From assembly GCF_050920705.1 (NCBI RefSeq), contig NZ_CP154799.1, positions 806,001 through 870,000 on the forward strand: a stretch of 64,000 nucleotides of DNA, given 5' to 3'. Under the pieces are notes generated by a model. The model was given only the letters and a program-made list of their open reading frames with translations. It was not told the origin of the DNA and did not search any database. Below, in pieces: positions 1 to 8,039 of this stretch (positions are counted from its first letter, which is position 1; each line of letters begins with the position of its first letter). Source of the DNA: Regnicoccus_A sp014224355. GTDB lineage: Bacteria; Cyanobacteriota; Cyanobacteriia; PCC-6307; Cyanobiaceae. The translations under genes were made by a program, and so were the position numbers.

Positions 1-1
1 G

Positions 2-769
2 GGCAAGTCATGGCTATGGGGAGACCCTGCAAGGGTAACGACTCTATACCAAAGACTCATCAATGCAGCCGACGACGAGTGGGACAATGCGCTGTCGTCC
101 GAAGTTGATAATCTTACTTTCGACGAGAATACAATTTTTACTGCGCCAAGAAATTCCAAAAAGACTAATTTACGCCCGAAGCACGATGATCAAGCCGTAA
201 GCGAAACGCAAACGCTTGAACGACTGACTGGCTGGCTTGACCCAAACCTCAAACCAGATTCCACCGTGGTGTATCCCGATCGAGGGATTCGCATCGAAGA
301 GCTGAGAGTTGAAAGCATGACGAAAGAGGCAATAAACGTAATCCCTTTCGGCGAATCATTCTCTCTCTGTTTTCTATATTACTCAGATGACGACCTCAGT
401 GACATCGCTTTTGGCTGCCATATCGCCGATCACAAAGGCCTACGCATCACCGGCCAGACCCATCCAAGTCCGCAAGGATTTATAAAACATATTTCGGCCC
501 ATAGCAGTTGGGTCATCCGTTTCCAATTCCATGGTGGTCTATGGCCAGGAGTTTATTTTATCGGCGGAGGAATCTGGGCAAAAGAATCGTCCAATAGCAC
601 ATACACCCCTCGATATCTGCACCGCGTGATCGACTATGCAGCGATTCGCATTGTTGCCAATCATCCAGTCAATTCCATCGGCGCCTGCAGCCTTCAACTT
701 CTGAAGCCAGAGCTCAGTCCGCTCCTAGGCACGCCTCTGGATCTGTCTCACCCCGAGGCCAGGCCCTGA
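2..769 (+). CDS. Wzt-type O-antigen/polysaccharide ABC transporter ATPase, C-terminal part (5' end outside window)
   Basis: The frame is open from the left edge of the window, so only the C-terminal 255 residues are present. The first residues (GKSWLWGDPARVTTLY) look like the end of a Wzt-type nucleotide-binding domain. From about residue 100 there is a beta-rich domain with an 'FGESFSL...FGCHIADHKGLRITGQTH' pattern typical of the Wzt C-terminal carbohydrate-binding domain, which recognises the modified end of a lipid-linked O-antigen before export by the Wzm permease. No Walker or signature motif is in view. It overlaps the convergent glycosyltransferase by 22 bp. Base composition is lower in GC than that neighbour. 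The family call rests on the C-terminal domain pattern only. Confidence 0.75.
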   Translation, partial: GKSWLWGDPARVTTLYQRLINAADDEWDNALSSEVDNLTFDENTIFTAPRNSKKTNLRPKHDDQAVSETQTLERLTGWLDPNLKPDSTVVYPDRGIRIEELRVESMTKEAINVIPFGESFSLCFLYYSDDDLSDIAFGCHIADHKGLRITGQTHPSPQGFIKHISAHSSWVIRFQFHGGLWPGVYFIGGGIWAKESSNSTYTPRYLHRVIDYAAIRIVANHPVNSIGACSLQLLKPELSPLLGTPLDLSHPEARP

Positions 770-2466
770 AGGTCCAGCCAGTCGAGTAGGCCCAGCTTGG
801 CCAGCCACACCAGCGTGGTCGGGATGAAGGGCCGCCGCTCTGGGCTGACGTCAGCAGTGAGATCGGCCACCAGGCATCCCCGGGCTGGGTCGGCCGCGGC
901 CACCATGGCCAGCAGGCGGGCGGCCTCCTCCGGGCTGCCCCGGAGGCCGTGGTACTGACGATTGAGGGCAACGGTCTGGGCATGGGCCAAAGCCTCAGGC
1001 CCAACCCCGGGACGCAGCCGGAGCCGGGTGGCCGGGTCAAGCACGGTGGTGGCGAAGCCGGCGAAATCCGAGAATGGATCACCGCGCAGCGGGCTGATCC
1101 GGTAAGGAGAGGCCGCTTCAGCCTGGGCCAGGACATGGAGCCGCCGCTGCGTAAGTTCGGCGAAGAGGGCGTTGTACTGCTCCACCACCACCGGCCAGGC
1201 GAACATCTGCCGGGCCCGCCGCTGGCCCGCCGCCCCCATGGAGGCCCGCAGGTCCGGAGAGGCGATCAACCGCGCCAGGGCTGCGGCGGCCTCGCCGCCA
1301 TGAACGGCGGTGTGCTGGGCCACCGCGCCCACATAAGTCTGATAGGTCTCGAGGCCCAGGCTGTGCAGATGGGCCAGCAGATGGCCGTGGGTGCCACCGG
1401 GAGTGCCGAGCGTCGGGATGAGAAATCCCTCCACCCCGTCACGCACGGTATAGCGGTAGCCATCCCAATCACTCACTACCACAGGAAGACCGGCAGCCAT
1501 GGCCTCCACTGGCGCCAGGCCGAAGGTCTCCTGGATGTTGTCCACCAGGGAGAGGAAGATGTCGGCAGCCGCCCAGCTCTGGGCCACGCTGGCCTGATCG
1601 TTGCCATCAAGCTCCAGCACATTCACGTCACTGGCATAGGCCGCGGCAGCCTGCCGATAGAGCTGCTGGTCGGCCTCACCATTGGGAAACCAGCCCACCA
1701 GGAGAAAGTGCACCCGCACACCGCTCTGCTGGGCGGCCTCCTGCACAGCCTGAAACATCACCTGTGGGAAGGCTTTCTCGAAGTAGGAGAGCCTCCCCAG
1801 CCAGAGCACCATCACATCCTGCTCTGCGATCCCGAAGCGGGCGCGCATGGCCGTACGTGCGTCCTCAGAGGCAGCCTGGGCCGCGATGGTCTCCACCTCC
1901 ACCGCCAGGGGAATCAGGGGCAGCTGGGGCAGACAGGAGCGCTGGCCAGCGAAGCGCTCCTGCAGATAGCCGCCCCAGCACTCGAACATCTCCCCAAGGG
2001 CACGCTGCACTGCGGGGGAGGTGCACACCAGGGCATCCCAGGGCTGCAGGGGAGCCACCGCCGAGGCCCCGATGCTCTCGCGCACGGCGGGGGGGGCCAA
2101 CGTATGGATCAGCCCTACCAGGCTGAAGGCATCATCGCGGCCCTGGTTGCGGCGGATCCAGGCCAATTCCGAGAGGTAGGGCTGCCCCCGGAGCAGCACG
2201 CCGGCACGGCTGGGGATGGCTGTCGACCAGAGCGGGGCACTGGCCAGCAGAGGGCCAGCCTCTCCCTCGGAGAAAAGGCCCTCAGCGATCTGTTCTGGGG
2301 CTAACCCGAGCTGATTGAGCACGTGAAGCTGACTATAGCCACCACTGCGGGCCAGGGCGCGAAACAGGGCCCCATTGGCCACGTCCTTGCCGAAGGGGTT
2401 GCCCGGGAGAACGAAGCGGCCTGGGGGATGGAACAGCGCCAGCTCCTCAATGGTCTGCAAGGGCAC
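748..2466 (-). CDS. Glycosyltransferase family 4 (GT-B), surface polysaccharide
   Basis: A 572-residue GT-B enzyme. The C-terminal half carries the GT4 hallmarks: a 'VLWLGRLSYFEKAFPQ' start of the nucleotide-sugar domain, 'LLVGWFPNGE', and the E-x7-E-like donor site in 'ETFGLAPVEAMAAGLPVVVSDWDGY' followed by 'VRDGVEGFLI'. About 170 C-terminal residues after the donor domain are an extra helical region without a family I recognise. Substrate and linkage cannot be read from sequence. It lies tail-to-tail with the Wzt-type exporter gene, which suggests a role in the same O-antigen or capsule locus. The ATG at 2466 is preceded by a 230-bp gap toward the tRNA gene. Confidence 0.85.
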   Translation of the reverse strand: MPLQTIEELALFHPPGRFVLPGNPFGKDVANGALFRALARSGGYSQLHVLNQLGLAPEQIAEGLFSEGEAGPLLASAPLWSTAIPSRAGVLLRGQPYLSELAWIRRNQGRDDAFSLVGLIHTLAPPAVRESIGASAVAPLQPWDALVCTSPAVQRALGEMFECWGGYLQERFAGQRSCLPQLPLIPLAVEVETIAAQAASEDARTAMRARFGIAEQDVMVLWLGRLSYFEKAFPQVMFQAVQEAAQQSGVRVHFLLVGWFPNGEADQQLYRQAAAAYASDVNVLELDGNDQASVAQSWAAADIFLSLVDNIQETFGLAPVEAMAAGLPVVVSDWDGYRYTVRDGVEGFLIPTLGTPGGTHGHLLAHLHSLGLETYQTYVGAVAQHTAVHGGEAAAALARLIASPDLRASMGAAGQRRARQMFAWPVVVEQYNALFAELTQRRLHVLAQAEAASPYRISPLRGDPFSDFAGFATTVLDPATRLRLRPGVGPEALAHAQTVALNRQYHGLRGSPEEAARLLAMVAAADPARGCLVADLTADVSPERRPFIPTTLVWLAKLGLLDWLDLQGLASG

Positions 2467-2694
2467 GTGTCCGATCCTCCGTGGGGCGCTGGAGAGTGAG
2501 CTGGTCGCAGTTTGATTTGTCAGGGCAGCGCCCGAACCACGCCAGAGTCTGCTCGGCTGCTAAGGCGCCTGACTCTGTGGGCGTGACCCTTGGTCAGTGC
2601 TGAGCGATCAGATGGGCTGTGGCAATGGCCAGGAACGATCTCAGCACAATAAAACTCCAGCCCCGCATCAGAGCTGGGCAGAGAAAGTTGAGTA

Positions 2695-2766
2695 AGCGGG
2701 TGACGCGATTCGAACGCGCGACATTCACCTTGGCAAGGTGACGCTCTACCACTGAGCTACACCCGC
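2695..2766 (-). tRNA. trnG: tRNA-Gly (anticodon GCC)
   Basis: The minus strand folds as a standard cloverleaf. The 7-bp acceptor stem GCGGGTG/CACCCGC is followed by discriminator T. The anticodon stem is TCACC/GGTGA with loop TTGCCAA, giving anticodon GCC, and the T-arm loop contains TTCGAAT. Length is 72 nt and CCA is not encoded. It sits alone between a glycosyltransferase gene and the type I secretion cassette. A tRNA next to accessory genes is a common integration point, but I see no integrase or attachment repeat. Confidence 0.95.
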
Positions 2767-2940
2767 AGCTGGCTCAGCTGCCGACCAAGGGAGCATGCAC
2801 GCTGGGGTGACCGTCCGTCAAGCTGCCCCTCGGCGACCAGGGGGTTGAGTTGGGCCACCGCCCGGGCAGACCCGTTCCGGTCACCTGGATCTGGGCGAAT
2901 CGCCACGACTCTGTGGAAAGCCTGATGCCTGATTTCTGGC

Positions 2941-2953
2941 TAATACAGTATTA
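2941..2953. promoter_or_regulatory. 13-bp perfect palindrome upstream of the type I secretion operon (candidate operator/promoter)
   Basis: TAATACAGTATTA is a perfect inverted repeat with a single central base, lying 24 bp before the GTG start of the PpiC-like gene in an AT-rich pocket of otherwise GC-rich DNA. Its position suits an operator or an extended -10 region. No regulator family is implied by the sequence. Confidence 0.3.
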
Positions 2954-2976
2954 GGATTGAAAATTGCACGATCCTC

Positions 2977-3759
2977 GTGACCGGCGACGTGGTCCAAGCC
3001 GCCCAACCCAGCAGCACCCAATCCGCCGATTCAACCCGGCAGATCCGGCCGGAGGTGGCGCTGATTGCCCGAATGCGCCGCCACGACCTGATTCGCACCT
3101 TTATGCATCGGGAGGTGCTCGCCGTCGCGGTTGCCTCGATCCCTGTCGCCGAGGAAAGCTTCCAGGCGGCCCTCGAAGGCTACCGCCAACGCCACGGCCT
3201 AGAGGGCGAGGAGGCTCTGCGCAACCACCTGCGCGATCGGGGCCTCGGCCCCGCCGACCTGCGTTGGCAGCTGGAGCTGCCGATGCGGATCCAGCGCTAC
3301 TGCGAGGAACACTTCCTTCCCAAGGCGGAGGCGCGCTTCCTTGAGCGCAAGCATCAGCTGGATCGGGTGACCTACAGCTTGGTGCGCGTCCGCGACGCCT
3401 TCCTGGCTCGGGAGCTTTATCTGCAGATCCTCAACGGCGAGGCGAGCTTCGCCGAGGTGGCCTCCAAACATGGTGAAGGTCCGGAGAAGAAGGCTTTCGG
3501 TGTGATCGGGCCCCGCCCGTTGGCGCAGGGACACCCCGTGCTGGTGGAAAAATTGCGCAGCGCCGAGCCCGGCAAGGTCATGGAACCCTTCCGCATCGAT
3601 GACTGGTGGCTGGTGGTCCGGCTCGAGGAGCTGCACAGCGCCGATTTCAACCCGCAAATTGCCAACCAGATGGCCTCGGAGCTGTTCGACGACTGGATCA
3701 ACGAGGAAGTGACACGTAAGCTGCGCCAGCAATTCGCTCAGGCAGAGTCCAACCCATGA
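2977..3759 (+). CDS. PpiC/SurA-like peptidylprolyl isomerase of a type I secretion cassette
   Basis: A 260-residue protein with an N-terminal helical SurA-N-like region and a parvulin-type domain at about residues 130-220 (YSLVRVRDAF, GEASFAEVASKHGEGPEKK, FGVIGPRPL, GKVMEPFRIDDWWLVVRLEEL). Parvulin-like proteins are known companions of HlyB/HlyD exporters in cyanobacteria and presumably help the cargo stay unfolded or fold. No signal peptide is visible, so a cytoplasmic role is more likely. The GTG start at 2977 is chosen because no ATG lies nearby upstream. Its stop overlaps the next ATG by 4 bp (ATGA), which indicates translational coupling. Confidence 0.75.
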   Translation: MTGDVVQAAQPSSTQSADSTRQIRPEVALIARMRRHDLIRTFMHREVLAVAVASIPVAEESFQAALEGYRQRHGLEGEEALRNHLRDRGLGPADLRWQLELPMRIQRYCEEHFLPKAEARFLERKHQLDRVTYSLVRVRDAFLARELYLQILNGEASFAEVASKHGEGPEKKAFGVIGPRPLAQGHPVLVEKLRSAEPGKVMEPFRIDDWWLVVRLEELHSADFNPQIANQMASELFDDWINEEVTRKLRQQFAQAESNP

Positions 3760-6704
3760 CGGTGTCCTCAGCTGCCAGCCTGCTGGAGCACCCTGCTTTT
3801 CGCGAACTGTCTGAGCCCCTTCGCTCACGGTTGGTGGCGGATTCTTCCCTGGTGAAGTTTCGTCTCGGCCAGGTGCTGGCTGAGGCAAAGGTGCTGCCCA
3901 GCCGGGTGTTGATCCTGCTCGAAGGACAGGCCCGGGTGCTTGCCCAGGCCGATGGGCGACTGATCACCCTGGAGAAACTGCAACCCGGGGCGGTGGTCGG
4001 GCTCGCCTCCCTGCTGCGGGCTTCCCCCTGCGAGGAGGTCAGCGCTGCCTCCACGGTCGTTGTGGCCGCGGCCATCCCTGATCACCTGATCCTGGATATC
4101 CATCTGCAGGGTCCGTCGTTTCGCCAGTGGTGTCAGCAGCAGCTCTGGCCCAGCGAGATCTTCGCGGTGATGAGCTCAGCCTGGGCTCTCCAGCCGCAGG
4201 CGGGCACCACCCTGCGTGAGCTGTTCGAGCGCTCAGCGGCCGAAGCCCGGCCCATCTCCCCCAGCCGCGAATCAATGGCTGCGGTGGATGCCGGCCACGT
4301 GCTGATGCTCTCGAGCGCCAACGTCAAAGGTCTCGCCGTCGGCGAGACGCTTGACCCGCAAGGCCCCATCCCCAGGGCCAGGCCACCACTGCCGCCAAGG
4401 CTGCTCAGCCTGCCGGGCCACTGGCTCACTCCCGCTGCCCCTGAAGGGGCCAGCAGCGATCCAGCCCCTGCCAGCAGCACCAGCGGCTCTGCTCCCATTG
4501 ACGACGCGACGGCCTATCCAGTGGCCTCCTCCCTCGATCTGGGACAGGAGGATCCCTCACGGGGAATGCGCCTGGTGCGGGGCCAAGGACCCCTGGAAGA
4601 ATGCCGGGCCTGCTTCCAGATGCTCTCCGCCCTGCTGAAGCTTCCCTATCGGCGCGACTCGATCGAGAAGAACCTGCGCGACAGCATGCGCCGGGGTCAA
4701 ACACCCAACCTCCAGACGGTGGGGCAGCTGGCGGCAGGCATGGGTCTGCATGTGGCTGGGGTTCGACTACCCACTGCGGCCTTCTCCCGGCTGCAGACCC
4801 CCTCGATGCTGGCCTGGGGCAGTGGCTTCGCCTTGGTGGTGGCCAGCAACGAGAAGGGCATGACGCTGGCCTCCCCTAGCGATGGGATGGTGAGGCTCGG
4901 CCCAGCCCAGATCAAGGAGCGCTGGCCTGAGGGGATCGACCTGCTGCTGCTGGAGCGCAAGGCCGATTCAGCAGAGGAGCGCTTCAATCTCGGCTGGTTC
5001 CTGCCGGTGATCAGCCGTTACCGCGGCGCCCTGACCCAGGTGCTGCTGGCCTCGTTCGTAGTGCAGCTGTTCTCCCTGGCCAACCCACTGCTGATCCAGG
5101 TGATCATCGACAAGGTGATCAGCCAGCGCAGTCTGGACACGCTGCAGGTCCTGGGGATCGCCCTGGTGGTGGTGACCCTGCTGGAAGGAGTACTCACAAG
5201 CCTACGCACCTTCCTGTTCAGCGAAACCACCAATCGCATCGACATGCGGCTGGGGGCCGAGGTGATGGATCACCTGCTGCGGCTGCCCCTGAGCTACTTC
5301 GACAAGCGACCGGTCGGGGAGCTCGCCTCACGGATGGCGGAACTCGAGAAGATCCGCAACTTCCTCACAGGCCAGGGCCTGACCACGGTGATCGATTCAA
5401 TCTTCTCGGTGATCTACATCGTGGTGATGCTGCTCTACAGCTGGCTGCTCACCCTCATCGCCCTGGCCGTCATTCCGATTCAGGTGGCCCTCACCCTGCT
5501 GGGCAGCCCCCTGTTCCGCCGCCAGCTGCGACAGGGGGCCGAGGAAAATGCCCGCACCCAGTCGCACCTGGTGGAAGTGCTCACCGGCATCCAGACAGTC
5601 AAGGCGCAGAACGTTGAGATGGTGAGCCGATGGAAATGGCAGGATTTCTACGGCCGCTACATCAGCCGCACTTTTGAGAAAACAATCACTGGCACCACCC
5701 TCAATCAGACTAGCCAGGTGCTGCAGAAGATTTCTCAGCTGCTGGTGCTCTGGGTCGGTGCGATCCTGGTTCTGGATGGTCAGCTCACCCTGGGCCAGCT
5801 GATTGCCTTCCGCATCATCAGCGGTTACGTCACCCAGCCGCTGCTGCGCCTCTCCACCATCTGGCAGAGCATCCAGGAACTGAAGGTATCGATGGAGCGT
5901 CTGGCCGATGTGGTCGACACCCCCCAGGAATCCAGCGAGAGTGATCAACAGAAAATTCCACTGCCGCCGATTGAAGGCAACATCAGTTTCGACGATGTCA
6001 GCTTCGGTTTCAGCCTGGCCGACCCACCGGTTCTCAAGCACATCAGTTTCGACATCACTGCCGGCACCTTCGTTGGTGTCGTGGGCCAGAGCGGGAGTGG
6101 CAAGAGTTCGATGATGAAGTTATTGCCCCGACTTTATTCACCCCAGCAGGGTCGGATCTGCATCGACAATTACAACATCGACAAGGTCGAGCTTTATTCC
6201 CTCCGTCGTCAGATCGGCATTGTTCCCCAAGATCCCCTGCTCTTCTCCGGTACGGTGGCCCAGAACATCGCCCTCACAGACCCAGACGCGCCCGGTGATT
6301 CGATCGTGAGGGCGGCACGGCTGGCCGCTGCTCACGACTTCATCATGGAGTTGCCGGAGGGGTACAGCACCAACGTGGGGGAGCGAGGAGCCAGTCTCAG
6401 CGGTGGGCAGCGCCAGCGCATCGCCATCGCCCGCACCCTGCTGAGCAACCCAAAGTTGCTGGTGATGGACGAGGCCACCAGTGCGCTTGATTACGACACA
6501 GAAAAACAGGTCTGCGACAACCTGCGGGAGTCACTGAAGAATTGCACCGTTTTCTTCATCACTCACCGATTGACCACCATCCGCAACGCCGACCGCATCC
6601 TGCTTCTCCATCAGGGTGTGATCGCCGAATCGGGCACCCATGCCGAGCTGATGGCCCTGCGCGGGCGGTACTTTGCCCTTTTCCGCCAGCAGGAGGGGGC
6701 ATGA
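3756..6704 (+). CDS. Type I secretion ABC exporter with N-terminal cyclic-nucleotide-binding-like domain (HlyB-type)
   Basis: A 982-residue fusion. Residues about 15-130 resemble a cNMP-binding beta-roll (RLGQVLAEAKVLPSRVLILLEGQARV...GAVVGLASLL). A linker leads to a C39-like domain at about 280-405 that lacks the catalytic Cys (a CLD). An ABC membrane domain spans about 415-690, and an ATPase domain follows with Walker A GQSGSGKSS, signature LSGGQRQR and Walker B LLVMDEATSALD. HlyB-type exporters with a CLD secrete RTX-like cargo without cleaving a leader. The cNMP-like domain suggests regulation by a ligand or a cargo-binding role; this is inference. It is coupled by 4-bp overlaps to genes on both sides. 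Confidence 0.9.
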   Translation: MTVSSAASLLEHPAFRELSEPLRSRLVADSSLVKFRLGQVLAEAKVLPSRVLILLEGQARVLAQADGRLITLEKLQPGAVVGLASLLRASPCEEVSAASTVVVAAAIPDHLILDIHLQGPSFRQWCQQQLWPSEIFAVMSSAWALQPQAGTTLRELFERSAAEARPISPSRESMAAVDAGHVLMLSSANVKGLAVGETLDPQGPIPRARPPLPPRLLSLPGHWLTPAAPEGASSDPAPASSTSGSAPIDDATAYPVASSLDLGQEDPSRGMRLVRGQGPLEECRACFQMLSALLKLPYRRDSIEKNLRDSMRRGQTPNLQTVGQLAAGMGLHVAGVRLPTAAFSRLQTPSMLAWGSGFALVVASNEKGMTLASPSDGMVRLGPAQIKERWPEGIDLLLLERKADSAEERFNLGWFLPVISRYRGALTQVLLASFVVQLFSLANPLLIQVIIDKVISQRSLDTLQVLGIALVVVTLLEGVLTSLRTFLFSETTNRIDMRLGAEVMDHLLRLPLSYFDKRPVGELASRMAELEKIRNFLTGQGLTTVIDSIFSVIYIVVMLLYSWLLTLIALAVIPIQVALTLLGSPLFRRQLRQGAEENARTQSHLVEVLTGIQTVKAQNVEMVSRWKWQDFYGRYISRTFEKTITGTTLNQTSQVLQKISQLLVLWVGAILVLDGQLTLGQLIAFRIISGYVTQPLLRLSTIWQSIQELKVSMERLADVVDTPQESSESDQQKIPLPPIEGNISFDDVSFGFSLADPPVLKHISFDITAGTFVGVVGQSGSGKSSMMKLLPRLYSPQQGRICIDNYNIDKVELYSLRRQIGIVPQDPLLFSGTVAQNIALTDPDAPGDSIVRAARLAAAHDFIMELPEGYSTNVGERGASLSGGQRQRIAIARTLLSNPKLLVMDEATSALDYDTEKQVCDNLRESLKNCTVFFITHRLTTIRNADRILLLHQGVIAESGTHAELMALRGRYFALFRQQEGA

Positions 6705-7870
6705 TGGGACGTATGCGCACACCCCTTTCACTCTTCCGCAAAGCCCAGGATTCCCTCGAACAGAGCCTGTCAGCAGCTAGCCATGAGGAGGTTCACCTAC
6801 GCCAGTCGCGCTTCTGGGCCAGCACCATCACCTGGGCCCTGATGGGCACCACCGCCTTTGCCATCGGCTGGCTGGCCATGGCCAAAACTGAAGAGATTGT
6901 GGTAGCCAAAGGCAAGCTCGAGCCCCTTGGACTGGTCAATGAGATTCAGATGCCGGTGGGAGGCGTGGCGGAAAGCATACTCGTCAAGGCCGGCGATCAC
7001 GTGAAGGCTGGTCAGGTGCTGATGCGTCTCGACACCGAAGCCACTCTGGATCGACGGCGCACTTTGATCCAGGGAATCTCACTCAAATCCACTGAGCTGG
7101 ATCTCAAGCACAGCGAACTCAAGCGCTATCTACAAGTCAATGACACCGAGCAGGCGGTATTGGCACGCAATCTGGCCCTGAACCAGGAAATGATGCAGCG
7201 TTTCGATGCCCTGGCCAAGCAGGGAGCAGCTGCAGAGCTGCAATATCTACAACAGAAGAACAGGGTGGAAGAAATCCGTGGACAGATTGAGCAGAGCCGG
7301 GTCGAGCGGCTACGCCAGGTGGCCATTCTCAATCAGGGGGTGCAGCAACTCCGTGGGGAAGTCGGAAAGTTACGAAACGACCTGAATGAAGTCAATGTCA
7401 ATATCCGTTATCAGAAAATCACCTCTCCCGTCGATGGCGTGGTCTTCGATCTCAAGCCCACCAGCCGTGGTTTCGTGGCGCAGACGAGCGAACCAATCAT
7501 GAAGATCGTGCCGTTCGATAGTTTGATCGCGCGGGTGGAGGTGCCCAGCAACCAGATTGGCTTTGTCTCAGTGGGCAAGGAGGCCGACATCAGCATCGAC
7601 TCATTTCCCGCCACCGATTTCGGCGTGATCCCTGGCACGGTGGTCAAGATCGGCTCCGACGCTCTGCCCCCGGATCAGATCCACAACACCTACCGCTTCC
7701 CGGCGGACATCCAGCTCAAGAGCCAGCAACTGCGTCTCAAGTCGGGACAGGAGCTACCTCTGCAGACCGGAATGTCATTGACCGCTAACATTAAGCTGCG
7801 CAAAGTGACCTACCTGCAGATGCTTTTGGGCGGTTTCCGGGACAAGGCAGATGCCTTGCGCCGGCTCTAG
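6701..7870 (+). CDS. HlyD-family membrane fusion (adaptor) protein
   Basis: The start is taken at the ATG at 6701, which overlaps the exporter stop (ATGA), giving 389 residues; a longer in-frame opening upstream lies inside the exporter gene. One transmembrane helix at about residues 42-62 (WALMGTTAFAIGWLAMA) is followed by a first lipoyl/barrel-sandwich half (GVAESILVKAGDHVKAGQVLMRLD). A long coiled-coil hairpin comes next, then the second half (SPVDGVVFDLKPTSRGFVAQTSEPIMKIVP) and a beta-barrel. This is the classic HlyD layout bridging the inner-membrane exporter to an outer-membrane TolC-like channel, which is not encoded here. Confidence 0.9.
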   Translation: MMGRMRTPLSLFRKAQDSLEQSLSAASHEEVHLRQSRFWASTITWALMGTTAFAIGWLAMAKTEEIVVAKGKLEPLGLVNEIQMPVGGVAESILVKAGDHVKAGQVLMRLDTEATLDRRRTLIQGISLKSTELDLKHSELKRYLQVNDTEQAVLARNLALNQEMMQRFDALAKQGAAAELQYLQQKNRVEEIRGQIEQSRVERLRQVAILNQGVQQLRGEVGKLRNDLNEVNVNIRYQKITSPVDGVVFDLKPTSRGFVAQTSEPIMKIVPFDSLIARVEVPSNQIGFVSVGKEADISIDSFPATDFGVIPGTVVKIGSDALPPDQIHNTYRFPADIQLKSQQLRLKSGQELPLQTGMSLTANIKLRKVTYLQMLLGGFRDKADALRRL

Positions 7871-7893
7871 ACAAGCTTGCTGTGGGCACTAAG

Positions 7894-7919
7894 AAGTCCT
7901 TAAAAGTTTCTTAAGACTT
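7894..7919 (+). other. Imperfect hairpin after the secretion operon
   Basis: AAGTCCTTAA pairs with TTAAGACTT with one bulged C, around a 7-nt loop. It follows the HlyD stop by about 25 bp but lacks a clear U-tract, so it may be a weak terminator or a processing element between the exporter operon and the downstream RTX-like gene. Confidence 0.3.
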
Positions 7920-7980
7920 GAATGGAGGCAGCGTTGTTTGGCGCCATGGCTGCAGACACTTGCCGGTCCGTCTAACGCAC

Positions 7981-8009
7981 TTGACCTAGACGGTTGGCCT
8001 GCCTAAGCT
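7981..8009 (+). promoter_or_regulatory. Candidate sigma70-type promoter of the RTX-like gene
   Basis: TTGACC at 7981-7986 and TAAGCT at 8004-8009 are separated by 17 bp, about 30 bp before the ATG at 8040. This would give the cargo gene its own transcription start, separate from the exporter operon. No strong ribosome-binding site is seen before the ATG. Confidence 0.4.
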
Positions 8010-8039
8010 AATAGAGCTGGTATTCCAAGCTCTCGACCA

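Noticed and set aside
949..2304. Long plus-strand reading frame opposite the glycosyltransferase
   Set aside because: Composition is that of an antisense shadow of a GC-rich gene (Gly/His/Arg/Gln-rich); the minus-strand GT4 protein has clear family motifs.
2600..2980. Integration site at the tRNA-Gly
   Set aside because: No integrase and no direct repeat of the tRNA 3' end were found in the window.
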